A stretch of DNA of 64,000 bases from Nitrosomonadaceae bacterium (lineage in GTDB: Bacteria > Pseudomonadota > Gammaproteobacteria > Burkholderiales > Nitrosomonadaceae), in contig CAKKRD010000010.1 in assembly GCA_919902515.1 (NCBI GenBank), positions 1 through 64,000 of the forward strand. Direction: 5' to 3'. Of the stretch, positions 17,789-27,911 are shown piece after piece (the first letter of the stretch is position 1; each line of letters opens with the position of its first letter). The translations under genes and the position numbers were made by a program. A model generated the notes under the pieces. The model saw only the letters and a program-made list of their open reading frames with translations, searched no databases and was not told the DNA's origin.

Positions 17789-20065
17789 ATGCAAGCTATA
17801 ATCCCGCTCATGCAACCCAGCCTCGTGAAACCCGTCACATCCGTTAAAGTTGCGCCGCTGCTGAAAGCGCTACTGGCAGCACGGCTGCACGATCCTTTCA
17901 CTTTTCTTGGCGCCCGCATGCAGCAAGACCACGGCTTGGTGCGGGTGTTCCGTCCCCATGCCAGCAACGTCTGGATCAAGACCACCAGCGGTTTTGAGCC
18001 GATGGCGTGCGCCCATCCCAGTGGGGTTTTCGAGTGGTGCAGCGCGGCCCTGCCCGCTATGCCCTATCTGCTACGCGTTGAGGACCATGACGCAGCGCAA
18101 AATATATCAGTATATGAAACTTATGATGCTTACGCTTTCCCGCCGCAAATTTCTGACCATGACTTGTATCTGTTCAACGAAGGCCGGTTACGACAGGCGT
18201 ACCGCACCTTGGGTGCTCACGCTGCTGAAATTTACGGTATCGCGGGTGTGCGTTTTTCGGTATGGGCACCCAATGCTGAGCGGGTCAGCCTAGTCGGTGA
18301 TTTCAACCGCTGGGATGGACGGGTGTATCCGATGACGGTGCACGGTTCCAGCGGTGTCTGGGAATTGTTTATCCCCGGCCTGCCGCCGGACTCACTCTAC
18401 AAGTATGAGATCCGCAACCGCGATAGCGGTGAAGTCGTGCTGAAAACCGATCCTTATGCCACGCACTACGAACTGCGTCCCGGCACCGCCGCGCGCACAC
18501 CCTCCGGCGACGGTGCCAACTGGCAGGATGCCGGCTGGCTGGCGAACCGCGCTAGATGGGACTGGCTGCACGCGCCGCTGAATATTTACGAAATTCATTC
18601 CGGATCGTGGAAACGGCATCCGGACGGATGCTTTTATACTTATCGCGAGCTTGCCCAGCACCTGATTCCCTACGTACTGGAAATGGGCCATACCCATATC
18701 GAATTGCTACCGGTGTCAGAACACCCGCTCGATGAGTCCTGGGGTTACCAGACCACCGGCTATTTCGCCGCCTCCAGCCGCTATGGTTCACCGGATGATC
18801 TGAAATTCTTCGTCGATGCTTGCCACCAGGCGGGTATCGGTGTGATTCTCGACTGGGTGCCGGCGCACTTTCCGCAGGACGCCTTTGCCCTGTCCCGTTT
18901 TGACGGCACCGCGCTGTACGAACACGAAGACCCGCGCCTGGGATTCCACCAGGATTGGGGCACCTATATTTTCAATTACGGACGTAACGAAGTTAAATCG
19001 TTTCTGCTATCCAGCGCCCATTACTGGTTAGCGGAATTTCATTTTGACGGACTGCGGGTGGACGCAGTTGCATCCATGCTCTATCTGGATTATTCCCGCA
19101 AGCAAGATGAATGGCTGCCCAACAAATATGGCGGCAGGGAAAATCTCGAAGCCATAGAGTTCCTGCGTGAATTGAACATCATGGTGCATGAAGAATTTCC
19201 TGGTGCGCTGACGCTGGCTGAGGAATCCACCGCATGGCCGGCGGTATCGCGTCCCACCTATGCTGGCGGACTGGGCTTCTCGATGAAGTGGAACATGGGC
19301 TGGATGAACGATACGCTTGCCTACATGCTGCAAAACCCGGTGCACCGGCGGTTTCATCATAATCGGCTCACTTTCGGGCAGCTCTACGCCTACACCGAAA
19401 ATTTCATGCTGCCGTTTTCGCATGATGAAGTGGTGCATGGCAAGGGCTCGCTGCTGGACAAAATGCCGGGTGACGCCTGGCAGAAATTCGCCAACCTGCG
19501 CCTGCTGTTTGCTTATCAAATGACTTACCCCGGCAAGAAACTCAATTTCATGGGCAACGAATTTGCCCAGGGACGCGAATGGAATGCCAGCCGGGAGCTG
19601 GACTGGAGCCTGCTAAAATACGAACAGCACTGCGGTGTGCAGGCGGTGCTGCGTGACCTCAATCATCTCTACAACAATACTCCTGCATTGTATCAACTGG
19701 ATTTCTCGCCAGAAGGCTTTGCCTGGATCGACTGCCACGATGCCGATAATTCCATAATCATTTACCTGCGCCGAGCACAGAATGGTTCATTCGTGCTGAT
19801 CGCGCTTAATTTCACCCCAGTACCGCGGGTAGGCTATCGTATTGGCGTTCCTGTTGCGGGAAACTACCAAGAAATATTCAACAGCGATTCCACCTACTAC
19901 GGCGGCAGCAATCTGGGCAACCTGGGACATCTCGCCACCAGCGGCGAGTCATGGATGGGACTGCCGGATTCCATTGTCATCACGCTGCCGCCGCTGGCAG
20001 GAATCATTCTCTCCCTGGATGACTTAGGCAGCAGCGCGGCAGTAACGATCGGGGCGGGCAAGTGA
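17789..20065 (+). CDS. glgB: 1,4-alpha-glucan branching enzyme
   Basis: 758 aa with the long N-terminus of proteobacterial GlgB: an N-terminal CBM48-like module (residues ~30-230, ending [22 protein letters not shown]), then the GH13 barrel. Conserved blocks include [16 protein letters not shown] (nucleophile aspartate), [10 protein letters not shown] (acid/base glutamate) and [16 protein letters not shown]. It transfers alpha-1,4 chains to make alpha-1,6 branches in glycogen. It is divergent from glgC and heads a plus-strand run with the thiolase, pgi and glgA. No strong Shine-Dalgarno precedes the first ATG; the ATG seven codons on is an alternative start. Confidence 0.96.
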   Translation: MQAIIPLMQPSLVKPVTSVKVAPLLKALLAARLHDPFTFLGARMQQDHGLVRVFRPHASNVWIKTTSGFEPMACAHPSGVFEWCSAALPAMPYLLRVEDHDAAQNISVYETYDAYAFPPQISDHDLYLFNEGRLRQAYRTLGAHAAEIYGIAGVRFSVWAPNAERVSLVGDFNRWDGRVYPMTVHGSSGVWELFIPGLPPDSLYKYEIRNRDSGEVVLKTDPYATHYELRPGTAARTPSGDGANWQDAGWLANRARWDWLHAPLNIYEIHSGSWKRHPDGCFYTYRELAQHLIPYVLEMGHTHIELLPVSEHPLDESWGYQTTGYFAASSRYGSPDDLKFFVDACHQAGIGVILDWVPAHFPQDAFALSRFDGTALYEHEDPRLGFHQDWGTYIFNYGRNEVKSFLLSSAHYWLAEFHFDGLRVDAVASMLYLDYSRKQDEWLPNKYGGRENLEAIEFLRELNIMVHEEFPGALTLAEESTAWPAVSRPTYAGGLGFSMKWNMGWMNDTLAYMLQNPVHRRFHHNRLTFGQLYAYTENFMLPFSHDEVVHGKGSLLDKMPGDAWQKFANLRLLFAYQMTYPGKKLNFMGNEFAQGREWNASRELDWSLLKYEQHCGVQAVLRDLNHLYNNTPALYQLDFSPEGFAWIDCHDADNSIIIYLRRAQNGSFVLIALNFTPVPRVGYRIGVPVAGNYQEIFNSDSTYYGGSNLGNLGHLATSGESWMGLPDSIVITLPPLAGIILSLDDLGSSAAVTIGAGK

Positions 20066-20133
20066 CCCGGGGGAACCTGGCCACGAACGCGCACGAATAA
20101 AGAAAAATATTTTTGGCAAACAAAGAAAACGTC

Positions 20134-21318
20134 ATGAATGCGCGCGAAGTAGTGATATTGAGCGGTGTCCGCACCGCCATCGGCGATTATGGCGGCGCGC
20201 TCAAGGATGTTGCCGCTACCGAACTGGCGACAACGGTGGTACACGCGGCAGTGGCGCGCGCCGGGATCGATCCCAACGAAGCCGGCCATCTGGTTTTTGG
20301 CAACGTGATCCATGGCGAGACCCGCGACCTATATCTCGCACGGGTGGCCTGTATCAACGGCGGCCTGCCGCAGAGCACCGCCGCACTGACCCTGAATCGC
20401 TTGTGCGGCAGCGGCCTGCAGGCCATCATCTCCGCCGCGCAAACCATCCTGCTGAGCGATACCGATGCAGCCGTCGCCGGCGGCGCGGAATCGATGAGTC
20501 GCGGCGGATATCTGCTGCCGGCACTGCGCTGGGGACAGCGCATGAACGACGGCGGCACCGTGGATATGATGGCAGGTGCACTGACCGACCCGTTCGATAA
20601 CGTGCACATGGGGGTTACCGCAGAAAACATCGCTGCCAAATGGGGTATCAGCCGCGCAGAGCAGGACAGCTTCGCGCTGGAAAGCCACCGCCGCGCCATC
20701 AATGCCATCAGGAATGGCTATTTCAAGGAACAAATCCTGCCCATTGAATTGAAAACCCGTAAGGGTACGACAATTTTTGCTACCGACGAACATCCGCGCG
20801 CGGATGCGAGTATCGAAGGTCTGGCCGGGCTGCGTCCAGTGTTCCAGAAAGACGGCACGGTCACGGCCGGTAACGCTTCCGGCATCAACGACAGCGCAGC
20901 GGCAGTGGTGCTGATGGAGCGCAATGCCGCCGAGAAGCGCGGTCTCAAACCGATGGCGCGACTGGTGTCCTACGCTCACGCCGGGGTCAATCCAAAATAC
21001 ATGGGCATCGGCCCGGTGCCGGCAGTGCAAAATGCCATGAAGCGCGCCGGCCTCACGGTGGCCGACATGGACGTGATTGAGTCCAACGAAGCCTTTGCTG
21101 CTCAGGCATGCGCGGTGGCAAGAGAACTGCATTTCGATCCGGCAAAAACCAATCCCAACGGCGGTGCGGTGGCGCTGGGGCACCCCATCGGCGCGACCGG
21201 TTGCATCCTCACGGTCAAGGCAATTTATGAACTGCACCGCAGCGGCGGACGCTATGCGCTGGTGACCATGTGCATCGGCGGCGGTCAGGGCATCGCGGCA
21301 ATATTCGAACGCCTATAA
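20134..21318 (+). CDS. Acetyl-CoA acetyltransferase (thiolase)
   Basis: About 394 aa from the ATG at 20134; a TTG 21 bases upstream is possible. Thiolase active-site residues are all there: the nucleophile cysteine in [20 protein letters not shown], the histidine in [10 protein letters not shown], and the second cysteine in MCIGGGQG. It condenses two acetyl-CoA to acetoacetyl-CoA or the reverse, as in polyhydroxyalkanoate synthesis or fatty acid use. It stands between glgB and pgi with no other PHA gene in the window. It may link carbon-storage polymers, or be only a passenger in the operon. PhaA versus degradative AtoB cannot be decided here. Confidence 0.93.
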   Translation: MNAREVVILSGVRTAIGDYGGALKDVAATELATTVVHAAVARAGIDPNEAGHLVFGNVIHGETRDLYLARVACINGGLPQSTAALTLNRLCGSGLQAIISAAQTILLSDTDAAVAGGAESMSRGGYLLPALRWGQRMNDGGTVDMMAGALTDPFDNVHMGVTAENIAAKWGISRAEQDSFALESHRRAINAIRNGYFKEQILPIELKTRKGTTIFATDEHPRADASIEGLAGLRPVFQKDGTVTAGNASGINDSAAAVVLMERNAAEKRGLKPMARLVSYAHAGVNPKYMGIGPVPAVQNAMKRAGLTVADMDVIESNEAFAAQACAVARELHFDPAKTNPNGGAVALGHPIGATGCILTVKAIYELHRSGGRYALVTMCIGGGQGIAAIFERL

Positions 21319-21352
21319 CCCTAAATTTTTCCACGATCAGGAACAAAGCAAC

Positions 21353-22987
21353 ATGTCCACTCTCACCCTGTCCCCTGCCTGGCTCGCATTGCAGGCCCAC
21401 CAGCCAGTCATGGCAAAGCAGCATTTGCGCGAGCTGTTTGCACGGGATAGTCAGCGCTTCGACAAATTCTCGCTGCGGTTTAACGATATGCTGCTGGATT
21501 ATTCCAAGCAGCCCGTCAGCGCGGAGACCATCACCCTGCTGCTGGCACTCGCCCGCCAGCAGGGGCTGGAGGACTGGATCGCACGGATGTTCCGTGGAGA
21601 GAAAATAAACAATACCGAGGGCCGTGCCGCCCTGCATGTTGCGCTGCGCGGCGAGAGTCCGGTGCTGGTGGACGAAATCGATGTCATGTCCGCGGTCAAA
21701 CGGGTGCTGACGCAGATGGAGCGATACTCGAACGCTGTGCGCAGCGGCAAGTTAAAAGGTTACTCCGGCAATCGCTTCACCGATGTGGTCAATATCGGCA
21801 TCGGCGGTTCCGATCTGGGACCGGCAATGGTGGTCGAAGCGCTCAGACCTTATGGCTCGCCCCATCTCGTTGCACACTTCGTTTCCAACATCGACGGTAC
21901 CCAGCTTGCCGAAACGCTACGGCGGCTGAACCCGGAAACCACGCTGTTCATCATCGCCTCGAAAACTTTCACTACCCAGGAAACCATGGCCAATGCCCGC
22001 GCCGCGCGGGAGTGGTTTCTTGCCCATGGCGGCAAAGAAAAAGATGTCGCCACCCATTTCGTTGCAGTCTCCGCCAACCGTGCGGAGGTGGAGAAATTCG
22101 GCATTGATTCCGGCAACATGTTCGAGTTCTGGGATTGGGTGGGCGGACGCTATTCGCTGTGGTCGGCAATCGGCCTGCCGATTGCACTTGCGATCGGCAT
22201 GGAGAATTTTTATGCGCTGCTCGCCGGGGCAAGGGAAATGGATCGGCATTTCACCAGCACGCCGCTGGAACAAAACCTGCCGGTCATACTCGGTCTCATC
22301 GGTATCTGGCAGATCAATTTCTGCAGTGCCGGAACCCATGCGGTGCTGCCTTACGATCAATATCTACAGCGCTTCCCGGCTTATCTGCAACAACTGGAAA
22401 TGGAGAGCAACGGCAAGCGCACAGACCGTGACGGTAACGCGGTGGACTACAGCACCGGCGTGGTGGTATGGGGTGAACCGGGAACCAACGGTCAACATGC
22501 TTTCTACCAGTTACTGCACCAGGGTACGCAAACCATCTCGGCGGATTTTCTGGCGCCCTGCCGCAGCCACAATCCCATCGGCAACCATCATCGCCTGTTG
22601 CTGGCCAATTTCTTTGCCCAGACCGAAGCGCTGATGCGCGGCAAGAACGCAAACGAAGTCCGTACTGAACTGGCAGCCCAGGGAATGACTGCAGAAGCGC
22701 TGGAGAAACTGCTGCCGCACAAGATTTTCCCCGGTAACCATGCCACCACTTCCATTCTGTTCGGGCAACTGGATCCCAAAACCCTGGGGTCACTCCTCGC
22801 CCTGTACGAACACAAGGTATTTGTACAAAGTGTGATCTGGAACGTGAACCCATTCGATCAGTGGGGAGTGGAGCTGGGCAAACAACTGGCCGGGACAATT
22901 CTGGCCGAACTGGAGCAGGATGGGCCCGTGTCTGCCCATGATGCCTCCAGCAACGGGCTGATGAATTATTTCAAGGCAAACTGTTAG
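21353..22987 (+). CDS. pgi: Glucose-6-phosphate isomerase
   Basis: 544 aa, normal for bacterial Pgi. Signatures: [14 protein letters not shown] for phosphate binding, [17 protein letters not shown], and GVELGKQLA at the C-terminus; catalytic glutamate and histidine fall in the expected blocks ([18 protein letters not shown]). It interconverts glucose-6-phosphate and fructose-6-phosphate. Its position between glgB and glgA puts it on the route from gluconeogenic carbon, such as Calvin-cycle hexose phosphate, into glycogen. AGGAAC precedes the start ATG. It follows the thiolase by 34 bases and precedes glgA by 40, so one transcript is likely. Confidence 0.97.
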   Translation: MSTLTLSPAWLALQAHQPVMAKQHLRELFARDSQRFDKFSLRFNDMLLDYSKQPVSAETITLLLALARQQGLEDWIARMFRGEKINNTEGRAALHVALRGESPVLVDEIDVMSAVKRVLTQMERYSNAVRSGKLKGYSGNRFTDVVNIGIGGSDLGPAMVVEALRPYGSPHLVAHFVSNIDGTQLAETLRRLNPETTLFIIASKTFTTQETMANARAAREWFLAHGGKEKDVATHFVAVSANRAEVEKFGIDSGNMFEFWDWVGGRYSLWSAIGLPIALAIGMENFYALLAGAREMDRHFTSTPLEQNLPVILGLIGIWQINFCSAGTHAVLPYDQYLQRFPAYLQQLEMESNGKRTDRDGNAVDYSTGVVVWGEPGTNGQHAFYQLLHQGTQTISADFLAPCRSHNPIGNHHRLLLANFFAQTEALMRGKNANEVRTELAAQGMTAEALEKLLPHKIFPGNHATTSILFGQLDPKTLGSLLALYEHKVFVQSVIWNVNPFDQWGVELGKQLAGTILAELEQDGPVSAHDASSNGLMNYFKANC

Positions 22988-23027
22988 CAACAGAGCGGCA
23001 GATAACTACCACATACAAATTCACTCC

Positions 23028-24560
23028 ATGCCGCCCACGCCATCCACTAGCGTCCTATTCATCACATCCGAAGTCCATCCTCTGAGTAAAACCGGCGGTC
23101 TGGGTGACGTCAGCGCAGCACTGCCGGCGGCGCTGCGGCAATTGGGGGTGGATGTGCGCCTGCTGATCCCCGGTTACCCGCAAGTGCTGACGGGACTCAA
23201 ACATAAACGCAAAGTGGCAGAGCTGGATGATCTGGCGCAATTTCCGCCAGCCGTGCTGTTATCCGCCAGACTGCCGGTAAGTGCGTCCACAGACGTTCCC
23301 GTATTCATCATCGACTGCCCCGGCCTTTACCGGCGCGAAGGCAGTCCATACCTGGATGCAGCCGGGCGCGACTGGCCGGATAACGCACTGCGTTTCGGTC
23401 TGCTCGCAAAAGTCGGCGCAATTCTGGCATGCGATGCCAGCCCGCTCGCCTGGCACCCGCAGGTGGTCCACTGCAATGACTGGCAAAGTGGCCTCACGCC
23501 GGCATATCTGCATTTTCATCGGGGAATAAAAGCGGCATCCCTGATGGCGGTACACAATCTCGCTTTTCAGGGTGTATTCCCGCCCGGCAGCGTAACCCAA
23601 CTGGGGCTGCCTGCCGCCAGCTTCAACATCAACGGTGTTGAATACCACGGCAAAATGTCATTCCTCAAGGCCGGACTCTATTATGCCGATCACATCGTCA
23701 GCGTCAGTCCCACCTATGCGAAGGAAATTCAGACGGCATCACTGGGTTTCGGCTTGCAAGGCTTGCTGGCAGGACGCCGCAAACATCTCAGCGGCATCGT
23801 CAATGGCATCGATACGGTTGAATGGGATCCCGCCACCGATCCCTGTCTTGCGCGCAATTATACTGCCCGCAGACTTGCCGCCAAGGCCGCCAACAAACGC
23901 GCGTTGCAGCAGGCGCTGGGACTGCCGGTCGATCCGGATATTTTGTTGTTTGGGGCAGTGAGTCGTTTCACTCACCAGAAAGGCTACGACCTGCTGCTGC
24001 AGGTCGCACCGCAACTGACTAGACTTCCCGCACAACTGGTCATTCTAGGCAGCGGCGAAGCGGCGCTGGAACAGCAGTTGGCGCTGCTGGCAAAAACTCA
24101 CCCTGGGAAAATCGCTGTGCGCATCGGCTTTGATGAGGCGCTGTCACACTTGATCGAGGCCGGCGCCGATAGCTTCCTGATGCCGTCACGCTTCGAGCCT
24201 TGTGGTTTGAACCAGATGTACAGCCAACGCTACGGCACACCACCACTGGTCCATGCCACCGGTGGTCTGCTCGACACGGTGGTGGACTGCACCCCGGCAA
24301 CGCTGGCCGACGGAAGCGCCAGCGGTTTTCTGTTCCACCCCATGACCCCCGGCAATTTCCTCGCCGCCATACGGCGTGTCAGCATCGCCTACCACGATAA
24401 ACCAACCTGGCGCCGCTTGCAGAAAAACTGCATGACCAAAGATTTCAGTTGGCGCCCCAGCGCTGCGGCCTACCGCGAAATCTACCTGTCGCTGGTATCC
24501 CGGCCATCGAAACCAACCCATGCCACTCCAATTGCAGCAAAACGGAAGCGCAAAGCGTAG
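23028..24560 (+). CDS. glgA: Glycogen synthase (ADP-glucose type)
   Basis: 510 aa. N-terminal KTGGLGDVSAALPAAL is the ADP-glucose binding loop of GT5 glycogen synthases, and VVHCNDWQSGLTPAYL follows. The C-terminal Rossmann half has the acceptor segment SRFEPCGLNQMYSQRYGT and GGLLDTVVDC. It extends alpha-1,4-glucan using ADP-glucose from GlgC. The last 15 or so residues are basic (AAKRKRKA) and beyond the conserved domain. It is the last gene of the plus-strand glg run and faces glgP across a short pyrimidine-rich repeat tract. Confidence 0.96.
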   Translation: MPPTPSTSVLFITSEVHPLSKTGGLGDVSAALPAALRQLGVDVRLLIPGYPQVLTGLKHKRKVAELDDLAQFPPAVLLSARLPVSASTDVPVFIIDCPGLYRREGSPYLDAAGRDWPDNALRFGLLAKVGAILACDASPLAWHPQVVHCNDWQSGLTPAYLHFHRGIKAASLMAVHNLAFQGVFPPGSVTQLGLPAASFNINGVEYHGKMSFLKAGLYYADHIVSVSPTYAKEIQTASLGFGLQGLLAGRRKHLSGIVNGIDTVEWDPATDPCLARNYTARRLAAKAANKRALQQALGLPVDPDILLFGAVSRFTHQKGYDLLLQVAPQLTRLPAQLVILGSGEAALEQQLALLAKTHPGKIAVRIGFDEALSHLIEAGADSFLMPSRFEPCGLNQMYSQRYGTPPLVHATGGLLDTVVDCTPATLADGSASGFLFHPMTPGNFLAAIRRVSIAYHDKPTWRRLQKNCMTKDFSWRPSAAAYREIYLSLVSRPSKPTHATPIAAKRKRKA

Positions 24561-24646
24561 CGCCCCACTCCCCACTTACTACTCACTACTCACTACTCAC
24601 CACTCCCCACTTCCTACTCCCTACTCCCTACCCTCCCAGCATAACC
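24561..24646. repeat. Short C/T-rich tandem repeat tract between glgA and glgP
   Basis: The gap between the convergent glgA and glgP genes consists mostly of imperfect 7-base units related to CTACTCA and CTACTCC (for example TACTCACTACTCACTACTCA, then TACTCCCTACTCCCTACC). One strand is almost pure pyrimidine plus A. No hairpin terminator is obvious. It may be a variable-number repeat or a purine/pyrimidine tract that affects transcription termination. Confidence 0.7.
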
Positions 24647-27202
24647 TCACAGCCATACCATCAGGCCCATTTCCAGCGGATGTGTCAGCAGCGACTGATA
24701 CGGATAAATGCGGATGTAATATTCCAGCCTACCGCATAGTTCCGGAGCAAGATTCAGTTGAAACAGATGCTCGCCCGTTTCCTCGACACCGCTGGCTTCA
24801 AACCTGAAGTGCTTGAAATCGCATGGCTTGCTGCCCTTGAACTGGCGGCAAACCAACAGTTCCACCACCACATCTTCGGGCTGCAAGCCGTTCAGTTTTG
24901 CGGCGACACTGAAATGTACGGCATCGCCAAAACTGATGCGCTTGCATGGGGTATCCAGCCGGCGTAGCGTCACTCCGCCCCACGCATTTCTCACATGGGC
25001 TTTCCAGGCCGCGATTTTCCTGGCGCCATCGAAACCGTTCTCGGTATAGAGTGCACCTTGGTTGCTGGCCGGCAGATAGAAGTTGTTCAGGTACTCGCCC
25101 AGCATGCGGGTGGCATTATAGCGCGGCAGCAATGACATCATCGAATGCTTGGCCATTCTCACCCACTCGGGCGAGTAACCAAGCTTGTCGCGATGGTAAT
25201 AGAGCGGTGCCACCCTATCCTGCAGGATTTCGTAGAGAGTCTGGCTCTCTTCCTTGTCGCGCAACGTGGGCAGCATATCCTCCGGTCCCGGCTTGATGGC
25301 CCAGCCATTCTTGCCGTCGTAGCCTTCTCCCCACCAGCCATCGAGCACGCTCAGGTTAATCGTCCCGTTGATGCCCGCTTTCATCCCGGAAGTGCCGCTT
25401 GCTTCCAACGGGTACACCGGGTTATTGAGCCACACATCCACCCCCGCCACCAGCCGCCGCGCAAGCCGCAGATCATAGCCCGCGATCAGCAGCAGCCGCC
25501 CTTCAAATTCCGGCAGGCGGGCGACCTGGTTGATACGCCGGATCAAATCTTGCCCGGGAATATCCGCCGGGTGCGCCTTGCCGGCAAAAATAAACAACAC
25601 CGGGCGTTCCTGGTCAAGGATGATTTGACGCAGCCAATCGAGATTCTCAAATAGCAGCGTGGCGCGTTTATAAGTGGCGAAACGGCGGGCAAAACCGATG
25701 GTCAGGATATTCGGACTAATCGGATCGGTGAACTTGAGCAATCGGTCGAGATGCGCCTCAGAACCATGGTTATGGGCATTTTGTACGGCGAGGTGGGAAC
25801 GTACGCCGTAAAGCATTTGCGATTTCAGCGACTGCCGCACGCTCCAGAACTGGTGGTCGGGTATCGTCTCAATGCGCGACCAATACTCGGTGTCGCACAG
25901 TTTGTTGCGCCACTCGTGGCCGAGATGGCGGTCGAACAGATCGGACCATTCCTGCGCCAGGAACGTCGGCACATGCACGCCGTTGGTGATATATCCCATC
26001 GGATTTTCTTCCGGCTCGATCTGTGGCCACAAATCCTGGCAAATGCGCGCCGACACATGGCCATGAATCCTGCTCACGCCGTTATGCGAGCGCGAACTGC
26101 GGATGGCGAGCGCGGTCATGTTGAAATCCGGGCTGTCGGGAGTACGGCCCAGCGCCATGAATTCTTCGCGCGCGATGCTGAGATCGCGGTAGAATCCCTC
26201 AAAATATGTCTGCATCATATCGGCGCTGAAATGGTCGTGCCCCGCCGGTACCGCGGTATGGGTGGTGAACACCGTGTTCACTGCCACCGCTTCCAGTGCG
26301 CTGGCGAAATCCAGACCCTGCTGCACCAGATTGCGCATGCGTTCCAGCATCATGAACGCCGCATGACCTTCGTTGATGTGCCATACCGTCGGCCGCATGC
26401 CCACCGCCTGCAATGCGCGCACGCCACCGACACCGAGTATGATTTCCTGCTCGATGCGCATGGCTTTGTCGCCGCCATAGAGCTGATGGGTAATATCGCG
26501 GTCCTGCGAGGAATTCTCCGGCAAATCGACATCCAGCAGATACAGCGTCACATGGCCCACCTGCGCCTGCCATACTTTTATCACCACCTTGCGCTGCGGC
26601 AATTCCACTTCGACCCGCACCTCCGAGCCATCTGCGTGCAGCACCGGTGCCACTGGCAAGTCTTCGAAATCCGAATCGGCGTAGGTGACTTGCTGGTTAC
26701 CCTGGTTATCGATGGTCTGGAAGAAATAGCCCTGACGGTAGAGCAGGCCGACACCGACAAACGGCAAGCGCAGATCACTCGCCGCCTTGCAGTGGTCGCC
26801 AGCCAGGATGCCAAGGCCGCCGGAATAAATCGGAAAGCTCTCGTGAAAGCCAAACTCGAAACAGAAGTACGCCACCTGGTCATGCGGACGCAGACCTTCG
26901 GCGCCGTTATGCCGTAACGGTTCGGAATGATAAGAATCGTAGGACGACAAAATGCTGTTGTAATTGGCGAGAAATACCTGATCCTCTGCGGCTTCCAATA
27001 GCAGGGATTCGTCCACGCGTTTAAGAAAAGCCTTGGGATTATGCCCCACTGCCCCCCATAAACCGGGATGCAAACGGGAAAATAGCGAGCGCGTGGAGCG
27101 ATCCCAACTGTACCAGAGATTGTTGGCTAACTCCTCCAGGCGGACCAGCCGGCGGGGGATTTTGGGATTGACTGCGAGATTGAATACAGTGCCGGAGGAC
27201 AT
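24647..27202 (-). CDS. glgP: Alpha-glucan (glycogen) phosphorylase
   Basis: 851 aa, of the GT35 subgroup with an N-terminal DUF3417-like region (ANNLWYSWDRSTRSLF at residues ~27-42), as in Thermotoga and many autotrophs, not the E. coli type. FELGFHESFPIYSGGLGILAGDH-like sequence is present as FCFEFGFHESFPIYSGGLG. The PLP region EASGTSGMKAGINGT contains the Schiff-base lysine. It releases glucose-1-phosphate from glycogen ends. Convergent with glgA, so synthesis and breakdown genes are on opposite strands and can be controlled apart. The start ATG at 27202 gives MSSGTVFNLAVNPKIPRR. Confidence 0.93.
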   Translation of the reverse strand: MSSGTVFNLAVNPKIPRRLVRLEELANNLWYSWDRSTRSLFSRLHPGLWGAVGHNPKAFLKRVDESLLLEAAEDQVFLANYNSILSSYDSYHSEPLRHNGAEGLRPHDQVAYFCFEFGFHESFPIYSGGLGILAGDHCKAASDLRLPFVGVGLLYRQGYFFQTIDNQGNQQVTYADSDFEDLPVAPVLHADGSEVRVEVELPQRKVVIKVWQAQVGHVTLYLLDVDLPENSSQDRDITHQLYGGDKAMRIEQEIILGVGGVRALQAVGMRPTVWHINEGHAAFMMLERMRNLVQQGLDFASALEAVAVNTVFTTHTAVPAGHDHFSADMMQTYFEGFYRDLSIAREEFMALGRTPDSPDFNMTALAIRSSRSHNGVSRIHGHVSARICQDLWPQIEPEENPMGYITNGVHVPTFLAQEWSDLFDRHLGHEWRNKLCDTEYWSRIETIPDHQFWSVRQSLKSQMLYGVRSHLAVQNAHNHGSEAHLDRLLKFTDPISPNILTIGFARRFATYKRATLLFENLDWLRQIILDQERPVLFIFAGKAHPADIPGQDLIRRINQVARLPEFEGRLLLIAGYDLRLARRLVAGVDVWLNNPVYPLEASGTSGMKAGINGTINLSVLDGWWGEGYDGKNGWAIKPGPEDMLPTLRDKEESQTLYEILQDRVAPLYYHRDKLGYSPEWVRMAKHSMMSLLPRYNATRMLGEYLNNFYLPASNQGALYTENGFDGARKIAAWKAHVRNAWGGVTLRRLDTPCKRISFGDAVHFSVAAKLNGLQPEDVVVELLVCRQFKGSKPCDFKHFRFEASGVEETGEHLFQLNLAPELCGRLEYYIRIYPYQSLLTHPLEMGLMVWL

Positions 27203-27264
27203 ACGTAAATTCCCTTAACAGAGGCTAGACGATAGGTGTGAAAAGTAACTTGCGCATCACTCTG

Positions 27265-27810
27265 CTACGCTCTGAGGAAATGCTCGCGGTAATACTTCAT
27301 TTCGACAATGGAATCGTAAATATCCGCCAGCGCTTCGTGCTTACTTTGCTTGGTCAAACCTGCGGCAATCTCGGGCTTCCAGCGTTTGACCAGCTCCTTC
27401 AGGGTGCTCACATCCAGATTGCGATAATGAAAATATGCCTCCAGTTGCGGCATGGAACGCGCCAGGAAGCGGCGATCCTGACAGATGGAATTGCCGCACA
27501 TGGGAGAAATCCCGGCTGGAACGTGCTGCTGCAGGAACGCAAGCATGCGTGCCTCCACCTCGGCTTCTGTCAGGGTTGACGCCTTGATCTTGTCGATCAG
27601 ACCGGATTTGGCATGAGTGGATTTATTCCAGTTGTCCATCCCATCCAGCACCGCGTCTGATTGATGTACCACCAGCACCGGCGCCTCCGCCACCACGTTC
27701 AACTGCGAATCGGTCACGACCAGGGCCACTTCGATGATGCGATCGCGATCCGAACTGAGTCCGCTCATTTCCATGTCGATCCAGATGAGGTTACCGTTAT
27801 CTTGTGCCAT
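27265..27810 (-). CDS. orn: Oligoribonuclease
   Basis: 181 aa, the standard length. DEDDh exonuclease motifs: [11 protein letters not shown] (Asp, Glu), the middle Asp in the DKIKAS[14 protein letters not shown] region, and the final H/D in [16 protein letters not shown] to [12 protein letters not shown]. Orn hydrolyses 2-5 nt RNA fragments and linear pGpG from cyclic-di-GMP breakdown. It is divergent from the M48 protease gene. The ATG at 27810 starts [14 protein letters not shown], the usual N-terminus. Confidence 0.96.
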   Translation of the reverse strand: MAQDNGNLIWIDMEMSGLSSDRDRIIEVALVVTDSQLNVVAEAPVLVVHQSDAVLDGMDNWNKSTHAKSGLIDKIKASTLTEAEVEARMLAFLQQHVPAGISPMCGNSICQDRRFLARSMPQLEAYFHYRNLDVSTLKELVKRWKPEIAAGLTKQSKHEALADIYDSIVEMKYYREHFLRA

Positions 27811-27911
27811 AATCCGACCCTTCCCCTGAATTTTCAGGGTGTAATTGTGTCATACCGCTAGCAGTCCGTCACTCTCACTGCCCGTTGCTAACCTCTAGTC
27901 TCAACTTGTCC

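Noticed and set aside
20329-21237. 302-aa open frame antisense to the thiolase gene
   Set aside because: His/Cys-rich composition typical of an antisense shadow of a GC-rich gene; the thiolase on the plus strand has full active-site motifs.
24561-24646. CRISPR array
   Set aside because: Units are 7 bases, contiguous and without spacers.
25751-26917. 388-aa plus-strand open frame antisense to glgP
   Set aside because: Shadow frame; no recognisable motif, while the opposite strand encodes a full phosphorylase.
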